A stretch of DNA of 64,000 nucleotides from DASVFB01 sp963815965 (GCA_963815965.1 CAWFIT010000008.1:62001-126000); one strand, 5' to 3'. Counted from the stretch's first letter, positions 32,737-41,670 are shown. Translations and numbers: made by a program. Notes: generated by a model from the sequence alone, not told the origin.

Positions 32737-33634
32737 TTTCGAGCCAACCCATTTCCACGTCACGATCGGATCGCACGAGCCCGTCCTGCGCGTTGCGAGC
32801 GGCGACACGGTGCGAACGTGGTGCGTCGACTCGGGCGGCTCCGACCGCAGCGGCGAACAGATCACCGACGGCGGTAACCCGCAGACGGGCCCGTTCTTCG
32901 TCGAAGGCGCCGCCCCTGGAGACACGCTTGCCGTTCGGCTCGACCGGATCGAGCCCAACCGCGCCCTCGGGCTGACCGGTCAGGTCGTGGCCGCGAACGT
33001 CGTCGATCCGTGGTTCGCGGCGGAACTGCCTCGCGCCGGCGACGTCGACTGGTGGACGCTCGATCTCGAGCGAGGCACGGCTCGGCTCAAGGACCCGCCA
33101 AAGGGACTGGAGTCGCTCGGCGAACTGCCGCTCGACCCGATGGTCGGCTGCTTCGGCGTGGCGCCGCCGCGCGGGCAGGCGATCTCGTGCGCCACCTCCG
33201 GGCCGCACGGCGGCAACATGGATTACCGCGGCTTCCGCGCCGGCGTCACGGTGTACTTCCCCGTGTTCGCCGAAGGCGCGCTCTTCCACGTCGGCGACGG
33301 TCACGCGCTCCAGGGCGACGGCGAGATCGTGGGCACGGGAATCGAGGTCTCCATGGACGTCGAGTTCACGGTCGAGGTGCTCAAGGGCAAGACGATCTCG
33401 TGGCCGCGCGCCGAGGACGCCGAGTTCGTCATGGCCGTCGGCAACGCGCGACCGCTCGACCAGGCCGTTCAGCACGCGACGACCGAACTGATGCATCTGC
33501 TCGCCGAGGATCACGGCCTCGACTACCGCGCGAGCTCGGCGCTGCTCGGCCAGTGCATCCGCTACGACGTCGGCAACGTCTACGACCCGGCGTACACGGC
33601 GGTGGCGAAGATCGCAAAGGACTTGCTCCCGTGA
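32723..33634 (+). CDS. Acetamidase/formamidase family amidohydrolase
   Basis: A 303-residue member of the FmdA/AmdA acetamidase/formamidase family, which hydrolyses formamide or acetamide. Family hallmarks seen are the N-terminal beta strands with SGGSDR, GNPQTGPFFVEGAAPGDTLAV, CATSGPHGGNMDYRG and the later GDGHALQGDGEI. GTG 32723 overlaps trpB by 14 bp and has AGGAGG about 8 nt upstream, so it is a true operon member. Why an amidase sits inside a trp operon is unclear; it might deformylate a Trp-pathway by-product, but this is speculation. Confidence 0.9.
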   Translation: MATHDFEPTHFHVTIGSHEPVLRVASGDTVRTWCVDSGGSDRSGEQITDGGNPQTGPFFVEGAAPGDTLAVRLDRIEPNRALGLTGQVVAANVVDPWFAAELPRAGDVDWWTLDLERGTARLKDPPKGLESLGELPLDPMVGCFGVAPPRGQAISCATSGPHGGNMDYRGFRAGVTVYFPVFAEGALFHVGDGHALQGDGEIVGTGIEVSMDVEFTVEVLKGKTISWPRAEDAEFVMAVGNARPLDQAVQHATTELMHLLAEDHGLDYRASSALLGQCIRYDVGNVYDPAYTAVAKIAKDLLP

Positions 33635-34203
33635 GCCGGGCGGACCCCGAGAAAGGGCAGCTCTCGACCTACAGGTTCCCGAAGGAGCTGCGCGTGGACG
33701 AGCTTCTGCTTCGGGCGCCGGGCGAAGAAGACATCGACACGATTGCGCCGGCGTTCCGCGACCCGGACGTCGGCGGCGAGGCAGGGCTGCCGCCGTGGGA
33801 CGCCGCGACGTTGCGAAGGGTCATGGTCGAGCAGCTCCCGCACATGATCGAGAGCGGCCTGCTGTTTCCATACGTGATCGTCGACACGCGGAACGCCGAG
33901 ATCCTCGGCAGCTTGACCCTCCACCATCTCGATCCGATGCGCGACGTCGTCGAGCTCGGCTACTGGCTCTTCGCCGCGGCGCGCCGCCGCGGCGTCGCCA
34001 CGCGTGCGGTCGAAGCGGCGGTCGAGCACGCGTTCGCCAACGGGATCTACCGCGTCGAGGCGCACGTTCGCGTCGGCAACCCTGCGTCCGAGCGCGTGCT
34101 CGAGCGGGCCGGGTTCGCGCGCGAGGGCGTGAAGCGGAACCTGCTGCGCCGGGACGACGAGCGGTTCGATGCAACACTCTTCGCGCGGCTGAACGATGAC
34201 TGA
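33631..34203 (+). CDS. GNAT-family N-acetyltransferase (RimJ/RimL-like)
   Basis: A 190-residue RimJ/RimL-type acetyltransferase. It shows LRVDELLLRAPGEEDIDTIAP at the start of the fold, the acetyl-CoA loop region RRRGVATRAVEAAVEHAF, and VRVGNPASERVLERAGFAREG near the end. GTG 33631 overlaps the formamidase stop by 4 bp. An in-frame GTG 33694 with AAGGAG 6 nt upstream is an alternative start that would remove 21 residues before the conserved fold. Its stop overlaps trpA by 8 bp, so it is coupled to it. Substrate unknown. Confidence 0.85.
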   Translation: MSRADPEKGQLSTYRFPKELRVDELLLRAPGEEDIDTIAPAFRDPDVGGEAGLPPWDAATLRRVMVEQLPHMIESGLLFPYVIVDTRNAEILGSLTLHHLDPMRDVVELGYWLFAAARRRGVATRAVEAAVEHAFANGIYRVEAHVRVGNPASERVLERAGFAREGVKRNLLRRDDERFDATLFARLNDD

Positions 34204-34903
34204 CGCGCGCAAGCGCCTGTCCATCTACCTCATGTGCGGGCGCGAGACGCCCGCGCTCGCCGAGGCGGCCGTCGAGGGCGGCGCGGATCTGTTCGAGCTC
34301 GGCTTCCCGTTCTCCGATCCGCTCGCGGACGGGCCTGTGGTCCGCCGCGCCGGGGAACGGGCGCTCGCGGACGGCATGCGGACGGCGGCGTGCCTCGACG
34401 TGCTGCGCGAGACGCGCGAACGCCTCGACGTACCACTGATCCCGATGACGTACGCATCGCTCCTCGAGGCGTACGGCTGGGAACGCTTCGCCGCCGACGC
34501 GCAGGCAGCCGGCGCGACGAGCCTGATCGTCGCCGACCTCCCTGCGGGGGAACGCTCGGAGCTGAAGCGCGTGCAGCTGGTCGCGCCGACGTCCACCGAC
34601 GCAAGGCTCCGTGTCGCGGCCGCCGAGACCGACGGCTGGCTCTACCTCGTCACCGTCACCGGGACGACCGGCGCGCGGGACGGCGTCTCCCCGGCGCTCG
34701 CCGGTCTCGTGGAGCGCGCGCGCGCGGTCACCGACGTGCCGCTGTACGCCGGCTTCGGGATCTCGACACCCGAGCACGCGCGCACAGCAGCGTTGCTCGC
34801 GGACGGCGTCGTCGTGGGCTCGCGCGCCGTCGAGGTCGCCGAGGAAGGCCCGCGGGCGCTCCGCGAGTACGTCGCGAGCCTTCGCGAAGCGCTCGACCGG
34901 TAA
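34196..34903 (+). CDS. trpA: Tryptophan synthase alpha chain
   Basis: A 235-residue TIM-barrel enzyme cleaving indole-3-glycerol phosphate. The two catalytic acids are in FELGFPFSDPLADGP. Then PMTYASLLEAYG, the ADLPAGE loop, TVTGTTGARDG, and the phosphate-binding YAGFGISTPEHA and GVVVGSRAVE. It is shorter than the typical ~265 residues, with trimmed loops. It ends the trp operon before a strong hairpin. Confidence 0.94.
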   Translation: MTDARKRLSIYLMCGRETPALAEAAVEGGADLFELGFPFSDPLADGPVVRRAGERALADGMRTAACLDVLRETRERLDVPLIPMTYASLLEAYGWERFAADAQAAGATSLIVADLPAGERSELKRVQLVAPTSTDARLRVAAAETDGWLYLVTVTGTTGARDGVSPALAGLVERARAVTDVPLYAGFGISTPEHARTAALLADGVVVGSRAVEVAEEGPRALREYVASLREALDR

Positions 34904-34913
34904 GGTTGTGCAC

Positions 34914-34940
34914 GACGCGGCGCCCGCCGCGTCTTTCGTG
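34914..34940 (+). terminator. Intrinsic terminator of the trp operon
   Basis: GACGCGGC (34914-34921), loop GCCC, GCCGCGTC (34926-34933), followed by TTTCGTG. The 8-bp GC stem with a short T tail lies 10 bp after the trpA stop. The tail TCTTTCGT closely resembles that of the attenuator before trpE. Confidence 0.7.
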
Positions 34941-34963
34941 CGTCCCCGGAACGAGGAGTCTGT

Positions 34964-36730
34964 GTGCAGGTCGACCCGCCGGATCTCGGCTTCCGCGCCA
35001 CTGCGGTACGGCTGGTGCGCGTCTGGCGCGAACAGTGGCGCCTGGTCCTCGTGGGACTCACGTGTGCCCTCGCGACGACGGGTCTCTCGCTCGCAATCGC
35101 AATCCTGATCCGGCATGCGATCGACTCGTCGATCGCGCCCGCCAGCGGGGAGGAGCGACAGCGCCTCTGGCCCTACGTGCTCATCGTCGTCGTGCTCTCG
35201 GCGATTCGCTTCGGGACGAACTTCACCCGCCGCTACGCGACGGCGCGGGTGGGCATCCGGGTCGAGGCACGCATGCGCGAGCTCCTGTACCAGGCGTACC
35301 TCCGCTTCCCCAGGGCGTTCTACGACGAGCATGCGACCGGCCAGGTCGTCTCGCGCGCGACGAACGACCTCTACCCGATTCGCTACTTCATCGGCTGGGG
35401 GATGGTGCAGGGCGCCCAGTCGTCGATGATGATCATCGGCGTCGCCGCCGTCCTCGTGCTCGTGGATGCGCAACTTGCGCTGGCCGCGCTGCTCGCGATG
35501 CCGCTGGTCGGCTTGCTGACGTGGCTCTTCGCGGTCAAGGTGATGCCGGTCTCACGCCTCGTCCAGCAGTTGAAGGCCGATGTGACCGAGGCCGCAGACG
35601 AAGCGGTCGTCGGAATCGAGATGGTGCAGGCGTTCGGCCGCGAGGACGACGTGCGCTCACGGTTCGGCGTGAAGGCACGAGCCGTCCGCGACGGCGTCAT
35701 GCGCCAGGCGCGGATCGAGGGGAACTTCCTCCCGGGGCTGCTGTTCCTGCCAACCGTGTCGATCGGAGTCGTGCTCTGGCTCGGCGGCCGCAAGGTCGTC
35801 CACTCGCACCTGACCCTCGGCGAGTTCTTCCTCTTCTATGCGCTGCTCCTCCAGCTCGTGTGGCCGCTCGAAGCGCTCGGCTGGATCATCAACCTCGGCC
35901 AGCGTGCACTCGCGTCGGCCTCGCGCAGCTTCGCCTGGCTGGAGCTGATCGACGAGATCCCGGAGCCGACCGAACCGCCACGCCACCTGCCCGAGGGAGG
36001 GCTCGACGTCCGCTTCGACAGAGTCCACTTCTCCTACGGAACCGGCTCGGAAGTGCTGCGCGGCGTCGATGCGCGCGTGGACGCCGGCGAGATCGTCGCT
36101 GTGTGCGGACCGACCGGCTCAGGCAAGACGACGCTGCTCAACCTCCTGCCTCGTTTCTACGACCCGACGAGCGGCCGCGTCCTCGTCGGCGGCGTCGACG
36201 CCCGTGACGTTCCGATCGCCGAGCTGCGCTCCTCCGTGGCGATCGTCACGCAGCGTCCCGTTCTCTTCTCGATCCCGCTACGCGACAACCTCACCGCGGG
36301 CCGGCCCGACATTGCGTGGGACGAGGTGCTCGCCGCGTGCTCTGCCGCCGGCGTCGACGAGTTCGCCGACGAGTTGCCAGACGGCTACGACACGCTCATC
36401 GGCGAGCGCGGCGTCAACCTTTCAGGCGGACAGCGCCAGCGCGTCGCGCTCGCCCGAGCCCTGATCGCGGGCGCGCGCGTCCTCGTCCTCGACGACCCGC
36501 TGTCGGCGGTCGACACCGAGACCGAGCGGATGCTCGTCGACAACCTGCGCCCGGCCGTCGCCGGCATGACTGTTCTCGTCGCGACTCAGCGGCTCTCGAC
36601 CGTGCAGGTGGCTGACCGGGCGATCGTGCTCGTGGACGGCGGGATCGTCGAGGACGGCGCGCCGCTCGACCTGCTCCGCGGCGACAGCTACTTCAAGCGA
36701 CTGTTCGGAGACGAACTCCTTGCCGCCTAA
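34964..36730 (+). CDS. ABC transporter, fused permease/ATPase (exporter half 1)
   Basis: A 588-residue half-transporter of the MsbA/MDR exporter class. Six transmembrane helices lie in the first ~320 residues. The ATPase has Walker A CGPTGSGKTT (~residue 385), signature NLSGGQRQRVALARAL and Walker B VLVLDDPLSAVDTE, where the usual catalytic Glu after the Asp is Pro-preceded Asp (DDP), a degenerate site. GTG start after GAGGAG. It overlaps the next half-transporter or lies 55 bp before it. The pair would form a heterodimeric exporter; the substrate is unknown. Confidence 0.93.
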   Translation: MQVDPPDLGFRATAVRLVRVWREQWRLVLVGLTCALATTGLSLAIAILIRHAIDSSIAPASGEERQRLWPYVLIVVVLSAIRFGTNFTRRYATARVGIRVEARMRELLYQAYLRFPRAFYDEHATGQVVSRATNDLYPIRYFIGWGMVQGAQSSMMIIGVAAVLVLVDAQLALAALLAMPLVGLLTWLFAVKVMPVSRLVQQLKADVTEAADEAVVGIEMVQAFGREDDVRSRFGVKARAVRDGVMRQARIEGNFLPGLLFLPTVSIGVVLWLGGRKVVHSHLTLGEFFLFYALLLQLVWPLEALGWIINLGQRALASASRSFAWLELIDEIPEPTEPPRHLPEGGLDVRFDRVHFSYGTGSEVLRGVDARVDAGEIVAVCGPTGSGKTTLLNLLPRFYDPTSGRVLVGGVDARDVPIAELRSSVAIVTQRPVLFSIPLRDNLTAGRPDIAWDEVLAACSAAGVDEFADELPDGYDTLIGERGVNLSGGQRQRVALARALIAGARVLVLDDPLSAVDTETERMLVDNLRPAVAGMTVLVATQRLSTVQVADRAIVLVDGGIVEDGAPLDLLRGDSYFKRLFGDELLAA

Positions 36731-36785
36731 GCGCTCCCTGCGTACTCTGGCGCGCCGCTGGGCGCGCGTAGGACGGCGGGACAGT

Positions 36786-38630
36786 ATGGGCAATACGGCC
36801 CGCCGGTTGGAGCGCGGCCAGCGGCGCGAGGCGGCGCCGGAGGCCGGCTCCGCCGGCCGGGAGGCGCCGCCGGCCAGCGTGCGCAGGACAGGTCTCAGCC
36901 GCCTCGGCCAGTACTTGCACGGCCAGTACCGGCGCGTCGCCTTCCTCAGCGTGATCGCGCTCCTCGGCGCGGCCGGCCCGGTGATCGGCCTGCTGCTCGT
37001 GCAGGACGCGATCGACAACGGGATGAAGCAGGGCGACACGGCACGCCTGACGCTCGACGTGATCATCTACCTGAGCGTCAACGCGGCCGCCTGGGTGCTC
37101 ACGTCGGCGATGATCCGCGGCCTCGCCCGGGTCGGCCAGACCGTCGTGCTCGCGTTGCGCGAGCATCTCTTCGAGCACCTGACCGCACTCTCGCTCCGCT
37201 ACTTCTCGGAGCAGCGGGCCGGCTGGATCATCGCGCGTCTGACCTCCGACGTCGACGCGGTCTCGGACGTCCTCTCCCAGGGGCTGTCGACGCTCGTCGT
37301 GAACTCGCTGACGCTCGTCTGCGCGGTCATCGGGCTCTTTATCCTCGACTGGCGACTCGGCCTCGTCGCCCTCGTGATCCTCCCGCCGACGCTCATCCTG
37401 ACGCGCTGGTTCCAGGTCCGTTCGCATGCCGCCTTCCTCGAGGTGCGCAACACGATCTCCGGGATGACCGCGCAGATCGCGGAGTCCGTCGCGGGGATGG
37501 CGGTCATCCAGGCCTTCAACCGCGAGCGCGCCTTCCTCGCCGAGTTCGACAAGGCGAACATGGCCAACCTGCGGACGAACCAGTCTGCGCAATTCCTCAA
37601 CTCGCTCTTCTTCCCCGCGATCGAGTTCTTCGGGATCGTCGCGATCGCATCGGTCCTCCTGGTGGGCGGCGGCCTGAACGACCAGGGAACCCTGAGCGTC
37701 GGCACGCTGATCTCCGCCGTCTTCCTGCTCAACCTCGTCTTCCAGCCGCTGCAGGAGCTGTCGGATCTCTACGGGCAGGTGCAGTCGGCCGGCGCCGCGA
37801 TGGAGAAGATCTCGTCCGTCCTGGACACGGGCGCCGAGATCTGCGACAAGCCGAACGCGCCCAAGCTCGACAAGATCGACGGGAAGCTCGACCTCGACGA
37901 GATCTGGTTCGCGTACGGCGCCGAGCCCGTCATTCGTGGCGTCGACCTCCACATTCCGGCGGGAGCGTGCATCGCACTCGTCGGGCACACCGGTCACGGC
38001 AAGTCGACGCTTGCGAAGCTGGTCGGCCGGTTCTACGACCCGGACAACGGCGCAATCCGCGTCGACGACGTCGACCTGCGAGACGTCGAGCTCCGCTCGT
38101 ATCGCCGCAGGCTCGGCGTCGTGCTCCAGGATCCGTTCCTCTTCTCGGGCACGATCGCGGACAACATCCGCTTCGCCAATCCCCGCGCCACCGACGAGCA
38201 GGTGCGCGAGACCGCCGAGTCGATCGGCATCGACAAGGTCGCGGCCCGCTTCGACGAGGGGCTCGAGCACGTCGTGCGCGAGGGCGGCGCAGGCCTCTCT
38301 GCGGGAGAGCGGCAGCTGATCTCGATCGGGCGTGCGCTGCTCGCCGACCCCCGCATCCTCATCCTCGACGAGGCGACGTCGAACATCGATCGCCCGACCG
38401 AGGTCCTGATCGAGAAGGCGCTCGACCGGCTGCTGCACGGACGTACCTCGATCATCATCGCGCACCGCCTCGCCACCGTCCGCCGCGCGGACGAGATTCT
38501 CGTCGTCGAGCACGGCCAGATCGTCCAGCGGGGCACCGAAAGCGAGCTGCTCGCCGAGGACGGGCCGTTCCGCCGCCTCGCGCGGGACCTCCGTCAGGCC
38601 GTCTCCGCGGACAGCCTCAAGGCCTTGTAG
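36786..38630 (+). CDS. ABC transporter, fused permease/ATPase (exporter half 2)
   Basis: A second exporter half of about 614 residues with six helices and a C-terminal ATPase. Walker A is HTGHGKST (the consensus GPxGSGKST is altered, GHGKST), the signature is GLSAGERQLISIGRALL and Walker B ILILDEATSNID with the catalytic Glu intact. Combined with the degenerate DDP of half 1, this gives one canonical and one degenerate site, as in heterodimeric exporters such as TM287/288. ATG 36786 is used here; a TTG at 36720 overlapping the previous stop would add 22 residues. Confidence 0.92.
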   Translation: MGNTARRLERGQRREAAPEAGSAGREAPPASVRRTGLSRLGQYLHGQYRRVAFLSVIALLGAAGPVIGLLLVQDAIDNGMKQGDTARLTLDVIIYLSVNAAAWVLTSAMIRGLARVGQTVVLALREHLFEHLTALSLRYFSEQRAGWIIARLTSDVDAVSDVLSQGLSTLVVNSLTLVCAVIGLFILDWRLGLVALVILPPTLILTRWFQVRSHAAFLEVRNTISGMTAQIAESVAGMAVIQAFNRERAFLAEFDKANMANLRTNQSAQFLNSLFFPAIEFFGIVAIASVLLVGGGLNDQGTLSVGTLISAVFLLNLVFQPLQELSDLYGQVQSAGAAMEKISSVLDTGAEICDKPNAPKLDKIDGKLDLDEIWFAYGAEPVIRGVDLHIPAGACIALVGHTGHGKSTLAKLVGRFYDPDNGAIRVDDVDLRDVELRSYRRRLGVVLQDPFLFSGTIADNIRFANPRATDEQVRETAESIGIDKVAARFDEGLEHVVREGGAGLSAGERQLISIGRALLADPRILILDEATSNIDRPTEVLIEKALDRLLHGRTSIIIAHRLATVRRADEILVVEHGQIVQRGTESELLAEDGPFRRLARDLRQAVSADSLKAL

Positions 38631-38689
38631 CCGCGCGCACGGAGTGCTAGAACGCCTCGGGCGGGTCTAACACGACAGAAGGGGGATAC

Positions 38690-40069
38690 ATGGCGACCGT
38701 CACGCTCGCCGGCGTCGAGGACTTGCAGGCTCAGGTTCACGGCGACGTCATCACGTCTGACGACGAGCGCTACGACGAAGCGCGCAAGGTGTACAACGCG
38801 ATGATCGACAAGCGCCCGGCGCTGGTGGTCAGCTGTCGTGACGTGGCCGACGTACAGGCGGCGCTCGCGTTCGGCCGCGCGAACGGGCTCGACATCGCCG
38901 TCCGCGGCGGAGGGCACAACGGTGCGGGGTTCGGAACGGTCGACGGTGGTCTCGTGATCGACCTCACGCCGATGCGCTGGACACGCGTCGATCCGAGTGC
39001 GCGCACCGCGGAGATCGGCGGCGGCAGCACGATGGGCGACGTCGACCATGCCACGCACGGGTTCGGGCTCGCAACGCCGGTTGGCGTCATCTCCACGACG
39101 GGCGTCGGGCTCATGCTCGGCGGCGGCGTCGGCAACCTGTCGCGGAAGCACGGCCTGGCGATCGACAACATCGTCTCCGCGGACGTTGTCCTCGCCGACG
39201 GCAGCTTCGTGCGCGCTGACGAGAACGAGAACGCGGACCTCCTCTGGGCGATCCGCGGCGGCGGGGGCAACTTCGGCGTCGTCACGTCGCTCACCTCGAA
39301 GCTGCATCCGGTCTCGACGGTCGTCGCCGGCCCGATTATCTGGCCGCTGGACCAGGCGGCCGAGGTACTCGCCTGGTACCGCGAGTTCCTGCCGGCCCAG
39401 CCCGACGAGGTGAACGGATTCTTCGCGTTCCTCACCGTTCCGCCGGGACCACCGTTTCCGGAGGAGCTGCACATGCAGAAGGTGTGCGCCGTCCTCTGGT
39501 GCATCGACGGGTCTGCCGCAGACGCCGACGCCGCTCTCGCACCAGCGCGCAAGGTGGGCAAACCGGCGCTCGACGGCGTGATGGAGCTGCCGCTGCCAGC
39601 GTGGAACAGCGCCTTCGACGGCCTCTTTCCGCCGGGCGAGCAGTGGTACTGGCGCGGCGACTACGTCGCGGAGATACCCGATGCGGCGATCGAGACGCAC
39701 GTCGCGTTCGGCAAGACCCTGCCGACGTGGAAGTCTCTGATGCACCTCTACCCGTCGGACGGAGCTGCAGCGCGGGTTGCTGACGACGCGACGCCGTGGG
39801 CCTACCGCGGCGCCAAGTGGACGGCCGTCATCGCAGGCGTCGATCCGGATCCCGCGAACGCCGACGCACTTCGGTCGTGGACGATCGAGTACTACGACGC
39901 GCTTCAGCCGTACTCGATGGGCGGCTCGTACGTGAATTTCATGATGGACGAGGGCCAGGAACGCGTACAGGCAACATACGGCTCGAACTACGCCCGGCTC
40001 GCCGCGATCAAGGCGAAGTACGACCCGGAGAACGTCTTCCACGTGAACCAGAACATCAAGCCTGCGTAG
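38690..40069 (+). CDS. FAD-linked oxidase, berberine-bridge-enzyme (BBE) type
   Basis: A 459-residue PCMH-fold flavoprotein. The covalent-FAD histidine motif is in VRGGGHNGAGFG (~residue 67), GLMLGGGVGNLSRKHGL and GGGGNFGVVT follow, and the C-terminal BBE segment is SYVNFM...KYDPENVFHVNQNI. No second (Cys) FAD-linkage motif is evident. Members oxidise sugars, alkaloids or other alcohols with O2 or another acceptor. A ribosome-binding site GAAGGGGG lies 6 nt before ATG 38690. It stands alone before a strong hairpin. Confidence 0.9.
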   Translation: MATVTLAGVEDLQAQVHGDVITSDDERYDEARKVYNAMIDKRPALVVSCRDVADVQAALAFGRANGLDIAVRGGGHNGAGFGTVDGGLVIDLTPMRWTRVDPSARTAEIGGGSTMGDVDHATHGFGLATPVGVISTTGVGLMLGGGVGNLSRKHGLAIDNIVSADVVLADGSFVRADENENADLLWAIRGGGGNFGVVTSLTSKLHPVSTVVAGPIIWPLDQAAEVLAWYREFLPAQPDEVNGFFAFLTVPPGPPFPEELHMQKVCAVLWCIDGSAADADAALAPARKVGKPALDGVMELPLPAWNSAFDGLFPPGEQWYWRGDYVAEIPDAAIETHVAFGKTLPTWKSLMHLYPSDGAAARVADDATPWAYRGAKWTAVIAGVDPDPANADALRSWTIEYYDALQPYSMGGSYVNFMMDEGQERVQATYGSNYARLAAIKAKYDPENVFHVNQNIKPA

Positions 40070-40077
40070 CGAGATTC

Positions 40078-40111
40078 GAGCGGCGGGGCGCGACGGAGCG
40101 CCCCGCCGCTC
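40078..40111. terminator. Perfect 14-bp hairpin between convergent genes
   Basis: GAGCGGCGGGGCGC (40078-40091), loop GACGGA, GCGCCCCGCCGCTC (40098-40111). It fills the gap between the oxidase stop (40069) and the DUF6510 stop (40110-40112), so it can serve both strands. No T tract follows on the plus strand, so termination efficiency is uncertain. Confidence 0.6.
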
Positions 40112-40367
40112 AGTGCAGCTCGAGCCAGGTCATCCCCTGGGCTCCGAGCCAGTACCGGTCGGCGCCGCGGACGAGCACGAGCAACACGCCTTCGCAGCTC
40201 CGGCAGCGGACGACCAGACCCGGCGCGTCCATGAAGACTCGTGCCTCGCCGAGCGCGCCGACGTTGCCGCAGTGTGCGCACTGCCCGCGCGCGGTCGTCA
40301 CCTCGAGCGCGAACACCTCGCGCAACCTCCCCGCCGCACCGTTTCCGTCCAGTTCTTCCACGTTCAC
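40110..40367 (-). CDS. DUF6510 family protein (small zinc-ribbon-like)
   Basis: An 85-residue protein with CAHCGN and CRSCEG, two CxxC pairs about 28 residues apart that could hold zinc or iron. It matches the DUF6510 pattern that I associate with actinobacterial sulfite-oxidase-like/FAD-reductase operons. GTG 40367 overlaps the reductase stop by 4 bp. The function is unknown; the context suggests a redox or maturation role for the molybdenum enzyme. Confidence 0.8.
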   Translation of the reverse strand: MNVEELDGNGAAGRLREVFALEVTTARGQCAHCGNVGALGEARVFMDAPGLVVRCRSCEGVLLVLVRGADRYWLGAQGMTWLELH

Positions 40368-41095
40368 CTCCCCGTTGGCCCGAAGCGCTCCGTCTTGACG
40401 CGCTCCGGTGGATGGCCGAGCTCGACGAGCTCCGACGCGACGGCCTCGACGAACGGCGTCGGGCCGCAGACGAAGATCCGCGGCTCCTGCTCGGGCGGGA
40501 AGCCCGCCTCGCGAAGCAGCCCGGCATCGACGCGACCGGCGCGAAAGCCGTCGCGCTGCTCGCGCGTGAGCGTCAGCACGACGTCGTCGCCGAGCGCCTC
40601 GAGCTCCCGGCGGTAGATCACGTCGTCGAGCGTCCGCACCGAGTAGATGAGGCGAGCCGGAACGTCAGCCGGTCGCGCGCGAAGAATCGACCGTAGCGGC
40701 ACGACTCCGGAGCCTCCGCCGACGAGAAGCAACGGCCCGCCCTCGGCCGCGTCCCACGCGAACCAGCCGCCGATCGGCCCCCGCAGCTCGAATGTGTCGC
40801 CGTGATGCAGCTCTCCGACGAGATAGGGCGACACCTCGCCGTCCTCGATGAGCTCCACGGTCAGCTCGAGCTTTCCGTCGTCCGGTCCCGACGCGATCGA
40901 GTACGAGCGCTCCGCCTGGTAACCGTCCTCCGCCGTCAGGCGGACGTCTACGTGCTGCCCCGCGCGATGGCCTTCCCAACCGTCGACGTCGAGGACGAGC
41001 GTCCGCGCGTGAGGCGTCTCGTCGACGAGCTCGGCCAGCGAAGCGACGCGCCACGTCAGCGGCGCTAGTCGCCCCAGTACCGCTGCTCCCGCCAC
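40364..41095 (-). CDS. FAD/NAD(P)-binding oxidoreductase, ferredoxin reductase-like
   Basis: A 243-residue flavodoxin-reductase-like protein without a [2Fe-2S] domain. The FAD motif is RSYSIAS, then LVGGGSGVVPLRSILRA for NAD(P) and FVCGPTPFVEAV near the C-terminus. The only in-frame start near the family N-terminus is GTG 41095, which overlaps the upstream molybdoenzyme gene by 31 bp. It probably passes electrons between NAD(P)H and the sulfite-oxidase-like partner. Confidence 0.88.
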   Translation of the reverse strand: MAGAAVLGRLAPLTWRVASLAELVDETPHARTLVLDVDGWEGHRAGQHVDVRLTAEDGYQAERSYSIASGPDDGKLELTVELIEDGEVSPYLVGELHHGDTFELRGPIGGWFAWDAAEGGPLLLVGGGSGVVPLRSILRARPADVPARLIYSVRTLDDVIYRRELEALGDDVVLTLTREQRDGFRAGRVDAGLLREAGFPPEQEPRIFVCGPTPFVEAVASELVELGHPPERVKTERFGPTGR

Positions 41096-41670
41096 GGATC
41101 GCCGTAGTTGTGGTAGCCGTACTGCTCCCAGAAGCCCGGCGCGTCCTCGTTGCGCAGCGTCAGCCCGCGCACCCACTTGGCGCTCTTCCAGAAGTAGAGG
41201 TGCGGCACGAGCAGCCGCGCCGGCCCGCCGTGCTCGGGATCGAGCGGCTCGCCGCCGTAGCCGAACGCGACCCACGCCTTGCCGCCTGTGACGTCCTCGA
41301 GCGGCAGGTTCGTCGTGTAGCCGCCGTCGCAGAACGCGAGAACGTATTCGGCCTCGGTCTCGACGCCGTCGAGCAGCGTGTCGACCGACACTCCCTCCCA
41401 GTCCGTGTCGAGCTTCGACCATTTCGTGACGCAATGAATGTCCTTCGTGATCTCGTCGCTCGGGAGAGCGCGGAACTCGTCCCATGTCCAACTGCGCGGC
41501 TTGTCGATCTCTCCGTCGATCGTGAACGTCCACTGGTCGAGCGGCGTGTGCGGTGTCGGCCCGGCCGAGAGGACGGGGAAGTCGTCGGTGACGTACTGCC
41601 CCGGCGGAACGCGGTCCGCCGGGGCGTCCGGCCGCGAGCGGCCGCGGAACCCGCGGGAAATCGGGGTCAT
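41065..41670 (-). CDS. Sulfite oxidase-like molybdopterin oxidoreductase
   Basis: A 201-residue single-domain SUOX-fold protein. The molybdenum-coordinating Cys is in DIHCVTKWSKLDTDWEGV (~residue 100), and GGYTTNLPLEDV and LYFWKSAKWVRGL are typical of the YedY-like/'sulfite oxidase-like' group. It has no signal peptide and no heme or dimerisation domain, so it is probably cytoplasmic, unlike periplasmic YedY/MsrP. First gene of a three-gene unit with the reductase and DUF6510. The substrate is not established for this subgroup. Confidence 0.9.
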   Translation of the reverse strand: MTPISRGFRGRSRPDAPADRVPPGQYVTDDFPVLSAGPTPHTPLDQWTFTIDGEIDKPRSWTWDEFRALPSDEITKDIHCVTKWSKLDTDWEGVSVDTLLDGVETEAEYVLAFCDGGYTTNLPLEDVTGGKAWVAFGYGGEPLDPEHGGPARLLVPHLYFWKSAKWVRGLTLRNEDAPGFWEQYGYHNYGDPWREQRYWGD

